The translations under genes and the position numbers were made by a program. The notes under the pieces are model-generated. The model was not told the origin of the DNA. It saw nothing but the letters and a program-made list of their open reading frames with translations, and made no database searches. From a virus, in the IMG/VR virus record IMGVR_UViG_3300046501_000098, positions 1 through 33,580 of that record: a stretch of 33,580 nucleotides of DNA. One strand, 5' to 3'. The stretch's first letter is position 1, and every line of letters begins with the position of its first letter. Of the stretch, positions 17,058 to 21,743 are shown piece after piece.

Positions 17058-17090
17058 ACCCCCTGACCTTCACGGGTCGGGGGGTCTTCT
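17058..17090 (+). terminator. Terminator after dNMP kinase
   Basis: An 11 bp stem, ACCCCCTGACC (17058-17068) with GGTCGGGGGGT (17075-17085), one wobble pair, a 6 base loop, followed by CTTCT. It isolates the following promoter from upstream transcription. Confidence 0.8.
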
Positions 17091-17098
17091 GCGTTGGG

Positions 17099-17120
17099 CC
17101 CCTACGAATTTTCGTATGTG
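17099..17120. repeat. CACCTACG palindrome, copy 4, abutting a promoter
   Basis: CCCCTACGAA-TT-TTCGTATGTG ends two bases before the -35 box of the promoter at 17123. At this spot the palindrome looks more like an operator or activator site than a terminator. Confidence 0.8.
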
Positions 17121-17122
17121 AG

Positions 17123-17152
17123 TTGACACGCCATCAGCGGCGGACATAGTGT
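17123..17152 (+). promoter_or_regulatory. Strong sigma70-type promoter (P1)
   Basis: TTGACA (17123-17128, consensus -35), 18 base spacer, TAGTGT (17147-17152, actinobacterial -10), then a CCCTCGTAAGG block and a leader of about 40 bases to ATG 17197. The same arrangement recurs at 32494 and 33232. It is the best match to a housekeeping promoter in the window. Confidence 0.85.
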
Positions 17153-17196
17153 GTCCCTCGTAAGGTCGAGACAGTGAAACTCCAGGGGAGAGCATC

Positions 17197-18189
17197 ATGG
17201 CTGAGAACACCGAGAACGTCGAAACCGTCATCGAGCAGATCGGCGCGAACATCGAGCGGGCGGCATCCCTCGTTGAGGCCGAGAACGCCGAGGGTCTCGC
17301 GGAGCTGAGCAAGGAGACCGAGGCCCTGGTTTCCTCGCTGCCCTCCCGTGGCAAGGCGCCGCACGGCGAGACGTGGGCCAAGACCAAGCAGAACATGCGC
17401 AACGACTTCCGCGCCGCCGCTGAGGTACAGGCCAAGCCCGAGCCCAAGGGTAAGGCCGTGGCTAAGGCGGCGCCTGCCGAGCCTGCCATCGACCCCAAGG
17501 ACTACAGCATCTACCAGGGCGTTACTGAGCTGATCGCCGACGGGGCCGAGCGCGTTGCCGAGGGTGTCAAGCTCCACATCAAGACCAGCAACCTTGCCAA
17601 GGAAGCTGCATCCATCATGCTGGACATGTGGCGGCGCATCCCCAACAAGGATGGCAACCCCGACATCATGGGTGACAGCCACGCAGCGAAGGAGGCGGCC
17701 CGTGCGCTGTACGCCAAGGCGGGGGAGGGCTTCCAGGATGACTACGACACTAAGGAGGCGCTCGACAAGCTTCAGCGCTCCGTACAGTCTCAGCGCAGCG
17801 ACGTCCGCGCCAAGTACCTGCGTGAGCTGGACGAGAACCCCGCCGAGCAGAAGCGCTACGCCAAGGCGCTGGAAGCCAAGCCCGAGGGTGTCACCGTGTC
17901 CGAGTTCATCGCTGACCTTTACGGTACGCAGTTGAAGGGGCACGGAGAGTTGGCGCGGGAGCGCTACCAGCTCAAGAAGGAACTTGGTGCTGATGCGCCC
18001 AAGGCGATCGAAGCTGACACCACGCCGGACGAGCGGGTGCAGTCGTTCGTCAAGCGCGTCCGGACCGACTTCGTCAAGGCCAGTCCGGAGGACTTCGAAG
18101 CGGCGAGCGACGAGACCAAGCAGTCGGTACGGGATGAGCTCATGGAACTGCGCGACGCGGTAAACGCCATGATCAAGGCCACCCTGTAG
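17197..18189 (+). CDS. Unknown 330-residue helical protein in its own transcription unit
   Basis: Not recognised. CAGGGGAG SD upstream. The product is highly charged and almost entirely helical by composition. Residues 1-50 are acidic (TENVETVIEQIGANIERAA). A Lys/Ala/Pro-rich linker spans about 78-98 (KPEPKGKAVAKAAPAEPA). A helical core runs to 250, with LAKEAASIMLDMWRRIPN and LDKLQRSVQSQRSDVRAKYL, then a basic/acidic C-terminal helix pair. There are no Cys, membrane segments or catalytic motifs. It is bounded by a terminator, the strongest promoter seen, and a canonical terminator, so it is a single-gene unit expected to be abundant. An early host-interaction or DNA-associated role is speculation. 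Confidence 0.85.
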   Translation: MAENTENVETVIEQIGANIERAASLVEAENAEGLAELSKETEALVSSLPSRGKAPHGETWAKTKQNMRNDFRAAAEVQAKPEPKGKAVAKAAPAEPAIDPKDYSIYQGVTELIADGAERVAEGVKLHIKTSNLAKEAASIMLDMWRRIPNKDGNPDIMGDSHAAKEAARALYAKAGEGFQDDYDTKEALDKLQRSVQSQRSDVRAKYLRELDENPAEQKRYAKALEAKPEGVTVSEFIADLYGTQLKGHGELARERYQLKKELGADAPKAIEADTTPDERVQSFVKRVRTDFVKASPEDFEAASDETKQSVRDELMELRDAVNAMIKATL

Positions 18190-18207
18190 GGCGCCTGAGC
18201 CCCTCAC

Positions 18208-18244
18208 AGCCCCGCCTGGCCCCAGTGGTCGGGTGGGGCTTTTT
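18208..18244 (+). terminator. Rho-independent terminator
   Basis: AGCCCCGCC (18208-18216) pairs with GGTGGGGCT (18232-18240, one wobble), with an inner small stem, followed directly by TTTT. A textbook intrinsic terminator for the 330-residue gene. Confidence 0.88.
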
Positions 18245-18417
18245 CATGCCCGCAGACGGCCGCTCAGCGCTTCTACACAGCGGAGTGGGCACGGCGCCTA
18301 AGCCCAACCCCCTGACCAGCCCTTATGTAGTTATGTAGTTTCAGACCTAATTTCAAGAATCACATAAGAGTCTCTAAGGGATTCTAGAAACTCACTCCGT
18401 TTCTACACTCCTACATC
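18245..18417. other. Non-coding AT-rich gap, candidate origin or control region
   Basis: No gene is seen in this gap. The part from about 18320 to 18410 is clearly richer in A and T than its surroundings. It holds a tandem repeat of TTATGTAG (18323-18338), an inverted match (CTTATGT at 18322-18328, ACATAAG at 18362-18368), a TTCTAGAA palindrome (18382-18389) and two TTCTACAC copies (18271-18278, 18400-18407). Such features can mark a replication origin or a control region. No convincing promoter pair was found. It lies directly before the replication genes. Confidence 0.45.
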
Positions 18418-18435
18418 CGGTAACCCACTCGCTAG
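18418..18435 (+). promoter_or_regulatory. CGGTAACC element, copy b
   Basis: CGGTAACCCACTCGCTAG, 33 bases before the GTG start of the nuclease gene. Identical to copy a, including the C in the variable position. Confidence 0.75.
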
Positions 18436-18468
18436 CCACCTCTTGTAACCAACCGAGAGGGGCCCACA

Positions 18469-19299
18469 GTGGCTATCCGCACTATCCAGCGCAGCGGCTC
18501 GCGCTTCTACTTCAACGAGAACGCCCCGGATATCAAGTACCCCGGCGTGACGTCCGTTGTCGGCATGCTCCCCAAGCCTTTCCTTGCCTACTGGCAGGCG
18601 AAGATGGTGGCCGAACTCGCCGTTGACTCGCTGGACTTCATCGAGCAGATGGCGCAGCGAGACCGTGACGGCGCAGTGCAGTACCTGAAGGGTGCAGCGA
18701 CCCGCTACACCAAGACCCGCGCGAAGGTGGGCAGCGACGCACACGACCTGTTCGAGCGCCTGATCCGGGGGCAGCGTGTCGGCAGGGTCCACCCGGACAT
18801 GGAGCCGTACCGGCGTCACTTCGAGTCGTTCCTCGCTGATGTCCAGCCCGAACTAGTCCGCGCCGAGGATGTGGCCTGGTCCGACACCCACGAGTACGCC
18901 GGTTCGTTCGACGGCATCCTCCGCCTGAAGCTCGACGAGAACGGCAAGCCCGATGCCTCCGGCGAGAGTGCACTCGTCATGGCCGACTGGAAGACGTCCA
19001 AGGCTACCTACCCGGACGTGGCGTTGCAGATGAGCGCCTACGCACACGCTGACTTCATCGTTGACACCTATGGCAACCGTGAGGCCATGCCGGAGTTTGA
19101 CGGCGCGGTGGTCCTTCACATCACACAGGATCAGGCAGCGTTCAAGCCTGTGCGGATCGATGAGGCCGACGTGTTCGCTCAGTTCCTGCACCTGCGTCAG
19201 ACGTTCGAGTGGGACCGGAAGATCAGTAAGACCGTGCTTGGTGACCCGATCTGGTCGACCGATGGTGCGCTGATCACCGGCACACAGCGGCGCGCGTAG
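18469..19299 (+). CDS. Cas4/RecB-family (PD-(D/E)XK) exonuclease
   Basis: 276 residues, GTG start with GAGAGGGG SD. Probably a DNA exonuclease used in phage recombination or replication. The nuclease core is visible in order: KVGSDAHDLFERLI with the motif I His (residues 84-97); EYAGSFDGIL with the metal-binding Asp; VMADWKTSKA, the D-x-K motif; and ALQMSAYAHA, the Q-x3-Y motif of the RecB/Cas4 branch. The four Cys of Cas4 iron-sulfur clusters are absent, so RecB-like is the safer name. It lies upstream of the gp3-like gene and may work with it. Confidence 0.85.
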   Translation: MAIRTIQRSGSRFYFNENAPDIKYPGVTSVVGMLPKPFLAYWQAKMVAELAVDSLDFIEQMAQRDRDGAVQYLKGAATRYTKTRAKVGSDAHDLFERLIRGQRVGRVHPDMEPYRRHFESFLADVQPELVRAEDVAWSDTHEYAGSFDGILRLKLDENGKPDASGESALVMADWKTSKATYPDVALQMSAYAHADFIVDTYGNREAMPEFDGAVVLHITQDQAAFKPVRIDEADVFAQFLHLRQTFEWDRKISKTVLGDPIWSTDGALITGTQRRA

Positions 19300-19302
19300 C
19301 GA

Positions 19303-19320
19303 CGGTAACCGACTCGCTAG
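19303..19320 (+). promoter_or_regulatory. CGGTAACC element, copy c
   Basis: CGGTAACCGACTCGCTAG begins three bases after the nuclease stop. It is 102 bases from the next start, longer than for other intergenic copies because a hairpin leader lies between. Confidence 0.75.
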
Positions 19321-19333
19321 CAACACATCGAAG

Positions 19334-19372
19334 GGGGAGAGAGCGGCAGGCGAAAGAGCCCCGCCTCTCCCC
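19334..19372 (+). promoter_or_regulatory. Leader hairpin before the gp3-like gene
   Basis: GGGGAGAG (19334-19341) pairs with CTCTCCCC (19365-19372), and GCGG (19343-19346) with CCGC (19361-19364), with one bulged A and a 14 base loop. No T-run follows, so it may be a leader structure or mRNA stabiliser rather than a terminator. The ATG at 19423 has no strong SD. Confidence 0.6.
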
Positions 19373-19422
19373 GTTCCAACCTCACAGACTGCGCGCCTGC
19401 GCCTCACAGAATCGAGCCTCAC

Positions 19423-20151
19423 ATGGCCCTCCGCATCTTTGACACCGACCCCGACGCCAAGCCCCGCAAGCGTGAGACCAAGTCGAACTACGAGCAGCCG
19501 GTGTTCCAGTTCCGATCCGGCATGCAGGTGTTCAACAAGCAGGCACGGCGCAACGACCCGGTTTCGCTCGCCAACTGGCGTGTCCTGACTGATGACCCGT
19601 CGGTGGCGCAGGGGATCGCAGAGCTGATGGGTGGCACTCCCGAGGAGCACAACCCGACCGCGAAGCTTCACCTTCACGTGCTCACGGACAGTCCCTCGGT
19701 TGAGATCGTGATCAACGGCTCCAAGGCCATTGAGGACAAGCTGATTCAGTGGGGTGCCGGTGGTCCGGTCCACGAGTGTGACGGCGAGTTCTCGCTACTG
19801 GAGGAGAACCGGGGTGAGCCGTGCGGATGCCCGACGCTGATGTCTGAGCGTAAGGAGCTTGCCCGTCGCCGCCCGCCGCGTGGTCCGGCCCCGTCCATCA
19901 ACGTCACGTTCCGCCTCGCTGGTGTCGGCTACGACTTGGGCCCCGGAAAGCTGATCGCAACGGCCTGGTCCCTCGCTGAGGTCATCCACGAGGTCAAGGA
20001 CGCGCTTGACCAGGTCGACGGCGAGGCGCTTTGCCGACTGGAGATCGAGCACGTGGAGTACGAGACCAAGTCCGGCGAGCACCGCGAGTTCAAGAAGCCT
20101 GTCATCACCGTGCTGGGCAGCTACAACGACGCCATCGGCGAGGAGCGCTAA
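19423..20151 (+). CDS. phiC31 gp3-like protein (recombination directionality factor family)
   Basis: 242 residues, close to the 244 of phiC31 gp3. By eye it follows that family's pattern: a Cys pair region, HECDGEF then EPCGCPTLMSERKELARRRP (near residues 114-148), a PSINVTFRLAGVGYDLGPGK segment, then ATAWSLAEVIHEVKDAL, and a C-terminal half with LEIEHVEYETKSGEHREFKK and PVITV. In phiC31, gp3 binds the serine integrase to switch it to excision. Homologues also occur in replication regions, suggesting another role. No integrase is visible here, so the RDF function is an inference from family. SD is weak, and a hairpin leader precedes it. Confidence 0.68.
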   Translation: MALRIFDTDPDAKPRKRETKSNYEQPVFQFRSGMQVFNKQARRNDPVSLANWRVLTDDPSVAQGIAELMGGTPEEHNPTAKLHLHVLTDSPSVEIVINGSKAIEDKLIQWGAGGPVHECDGEFSLLEENRGEPCGCPTLMSERKELARRRPPRGPAPSINVTFRLAGVGYDLGPGKLIATAWSLAEVIHEVKDALDQVDGEALCRLEIEHVEYETKSGEHREFKKPVITVLGSYNDAIGEER

Positions 20152-20154
20152 ACC

Positions 20155-20322
20155 ATGGGTGCACTGGTCGACTGGGCGACGGTCCTGCGGGGTGAGTCTG
20201 ACGAGACGATCAGGCGCCCTCTCTGGACATTCCCCGCTGAACTACGTCCGTCTGTACTACACGAACGCCGTAGGCGCTTCAAGATCGACGATGAACCTAT
20301 AGGCGATCCCGAGTACTCTTAG
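20155..20322 (+). CDS. Small protein, function unknown
   Basis: 55 residues, ATG three bases after the gp3-like stop, with a GAGGAG SD at 20140-20145, nine bases upstream. The sequence begins MGALVDWATVLRGESDETIR and has a basic centre (LHERRRRFKIDDE). The strong SD and tight spacing make it a real gene, cotranscribed with the gp3-like gene. A small helper or DNA-binding role is possible but not shown. Confidence 0.7.
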   Translation: MGALVDWATVLRGESDETIRRPLWTFPAELRPSVLHERRRRFKIDDEPIGDPEYS

Positions 20323-20328
20323 CCACTT

Positions 20329-20365
20329 GCCCCGACCTGGTGCCCTGCGCATCGGGCCGGGGCCT
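20329..20365 (+). terminator. Terminator-like hairpin
   Basis: GCCCCG (20329-20334) pairs with CGGGGC (20358-20363). Part of the loop can pair further (GCCC with GGGC). A short CCTTA follows, so termination is likely to be partial. Confidence 0.5.
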
Positions 20366-20391
20366 TAGGTGGTAGGAGAGAGGGGCACCCA

Positions 20392-20754
20392 ATGGCATTC
20401 ATCTTCACCCCTGAACGCGACCCGAGGAGAGAGAACGTGACTGAGACCACCTACCGTGCTGGCAGCAAGGTGAAGTACCGAGGCATGACCATGCCCGCTG
20501 AGATCATCTCGGGTCCGCACAAGTCGCCCGGTGCCACCCGCTACCTCATCACCAAGGCTGATGGGAACGTGTCCCTTGTCTCCGAAAATGACCTGTCCCG
20601 CATCGTTCCCCGCCTGGACAAGGTTGCCGGAACCCTGGCCATGGTCCTGTACCGGCGCCCCTACTACTCGCTCGACGGTCACGCTCAGGTGAAGGTGGCG
20701 CAGGCCGCCGCCCGTGCACTCGCCATCGCCGATGAGACAAGGGGTGAGGTCTGA
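20392..20754 (+). CDS. Unknown protein with SH3-like strand pattern
   Basis: 120 residues from ATG 20392 (AGGGG SD six bases upstream). A second start, GTG 20437, has an even better GAGGAG SD, giving a 105-residue product beginning MTETTYRAGSKVKYRGM. The beta-rich N-terminal part (AGSKVKYRGMTMPAEIISGP; RYLITKADGNVSLVSENDLS) resembles a small SH3/KOW-like barrel, followed by a helix. Two ribosome sites may give two protein forms. Function unknown. Confidence 0.72.
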   Translation: MAFIFTPERDPRRENVTETTYRAGSKVKYRGMTMPAEIISGPHKSPGATRYLITKADGNVSLVSENDLSRIVPRLDKVAGTLAMVLYRRPYYSLDGHAQVKVAQAAARALAIADETRGEV

Positions 20755-20918
20755 TGGACAGGGCATACGAGCGTCTCTACATCGCGCTACTGGTCCTGCT
20801 CGCTGTGGCCCGCATCTTCGGTGGCGTCGAGTTCCCCGGTTGGTTCCTGGTCTCACTGGCGCTGCTCATAGCGGTTCAGTGGACCCTCATAATCTTCAGG
20901 ATGGTGTCTCGTGGGTAA
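20754..20918 (+). CDS. Small two-segment membrane protein
   Basis: 54 residues, ATG overlapping the previous TGA, with a GGGGTGAGG-type SD. Two hydrophobic stretches (LYIALLVLLAVARIFG and WFLVSLALLIAVQWTLIIF) are separated by a short GGVEFPG loop, so both ends would lie on the same side of the membrane. It overlaps the next gene by 8 bases. Its role is unknown. Location among replication genes, far from lysis, argues against a holin, but superinfection exclusion or host membrane effects are possible. Confidence 0.72.
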   Translation: MDRAYERLYIALLVLLAVARIFGGVEFPGWFLVSLALLIAVQWTLIIFRMVSRG

Positions 20919-21186
20919 GCGTGGAGTAGTCACCGACTACGCAGGCGAGGAGCTTTACGCGGGGGACCTGGTCACCTACGCGGCTCGCCAGGGCAACCGG
21001 GTGCGCATGACAGACGCTGTGGTCTTGGACGTCACCACGGAGAAGGTCGCCGGTCGACTCATTCCGATGCTGGAAGTTCAGCCCACCGGCGCTGAGTCTG
21101 GCTTCACCCGCAGGCGCACGCTCACTAAGCAGCGAATTGGCGCCGAGCACGTCCGACTAGTCACGCCGGAGTTCACCGCTCAGTAA
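20911..21186 (+). CDS. Small beta-rich protein, function unknown
   Basis: 91 residues, GTG start overlapping the membrane protein gene. The N terminus (YAGEELYAGDLVTYAARQGN; RVRMTDAVVLDVTTEKV) again suggests a KOW/SH3-like barrel as in the 120-residue protein upstream, though similarity is only in pattern. The middle is basic (SGFTRRRTLTKQR). Possibly nucleic-acid binding. A strong terminator follows. Confidence 0.68.
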   Translation: MGKRGVVTDYAGEELYAGDLVTYAARQGNRVRMTDAVVLDVTTEKVAGRLIPMLEVQPTGAESGFTRRRTLTKQRIGAEHVRLVTPEFTAQ

Positions 21187-21204
21187 CACAGCCACATAAC
21201 AGTT

Positions 21205-21235
21205 GGGGTCAGGCTTCGTGCCTGGCCCCTTCTTT
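21205..21235 (+). terminator. Rho-independent terminator
   Basis: GGGGTCAGGC (21205-21214) pairs fully with GCCTGGCCCC (21220-21229, one wobble) around TTCGT, followed by TTCTTT. It closes the small-gene operon before the HNH unit and shares its stem with the 15151 terminator. Confidence 0.88.
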
Positions 21236-21243
21236 GGGTTGAC

Positions 21244-21265
21244 CACATACGAATTTTCGGAGGTG
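21244..21265. repeat. CACCTACG palindrome, copy 5, overlapping an SD
   Basis: CACATACGAA-TT-TTCGGAGGTG. The right arm contains GGAGGTG (21259-21265), the SD of the HNH gene starting at 21271. In RNA the hairpin would hide this SD. In DNA a bound protein would sit just before the gene. Confidence 0.78.
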
Positions 21266-21270
21266 CCGTT

Positions 21271-21690
21271 ATGCAGGTCTGTCGACTATGCGGGCGGGGA
21301 AAGCCCGTTGATCAGTTCCTCGCTGGTAAGGCTAAGAAGCCGAGCAGCGCATGCAGTACGTGCCGACGCAAGGCGCAGGCCAAGCACGTCAAGAACTACT
21401 ACCGGTCGCTACCGCCGGACAAGCGCCACACGGTCACCCACAAGCGGCGTGCCGAGTCCTACGGCGTGGAGCACGTGGAGTACAGCCGGACCGAGATCCT
21501 TCACCGCTGGAATCACAAGTGTGCCTACTGCGGAGCGCATGCCACCCACCTTGACCACGTCGAGCCGCTGAGCCGTGGCGGGGGAGACGTCGAGTCCAAC
21601 ATCGTTCCCGCGTGCCAGACCTGCAACCTTTCGAAGGGGGCCAAGACCCTGGCTGAGTGGTCAGAGACGTTCGGTGAGCCGCCGTTCTAG
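21271..21690 (+). CDS. HNH endonuclease 1 with N-terminal zinc ribbon
   Basis: 139 residues, SD GGAGGTG five bases upstream. N-terminal Cys pairs (CRLCGRGKPVDQF ... CSTCRR) form a probable zinc ribbon. The HNH core is CAYCG, HLDHVEPLSRGGGD, then NIVPACQTCNLSKGAK, with the metal-binding His-Asp-His, the Asn and the structural Cys pairs (C-x2-C twice). Free-standing HNH proteins may be homing enzymes or replication/packaging nicking enzymes. About 31 of 55 C-terminal residues match the second HNH protein at 27631. A CGGTAACC element follows the stop. Confidence 0.88.
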   Translation: MQVCRLCGRGKPVDQFLAGKAKKPSSACSTCRRKAQAKHVKNYYRSLPPDKRHTVTHKRRAESYGVEHVEYSRTEILHRWNHKCAYCGAHATHLDHVEPLSRGGGDVESNIVPACQTCNLSKGAKTLAEWSETFGEPPF

Positions 21691-21694
21691 GCAC

Positions 21695-21712
21695 CGGTAA
21701 CCGACTCGCTAG
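21695..21712 (+). promoter_or_regulatory. CGGTAACC element, copy d
   Basis: CGGTAACCGACTCGCTAG starts four bases after the HNH stop and ends 31 bases before the primase-helicase start. The next bases form a second short inverted match (TCGCT ... AGCGA). Confidence 0.78.
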
Positions 21713-21743
21713 GGACATCAGCGAAGCCAAAGAAGGGAACGCA

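Noticed and set aside
17134-18207. 357-residue open frame on the - strand opposite the 330-residue gene
   Set aside because: The + strand gene has promoter, SD and terminator. The opposite frame is open because of high GC third positions, and it runs across the promoter's end region with no SD of its own.
18469-19299. Cas4 as part of a CRISPR adaptation system
   Set aside because: No iron-sulfur Cys cluster, no cas1 or cas2 and no array. A phage recombination nuclease is simpler.
21239-21270. TTGACC before HNH 1 as a promoter of the P1 type
   Set aside because: No -10-like box is found 16-19 bases downstream. The sequence there is GC-rich and overlaps the SD.
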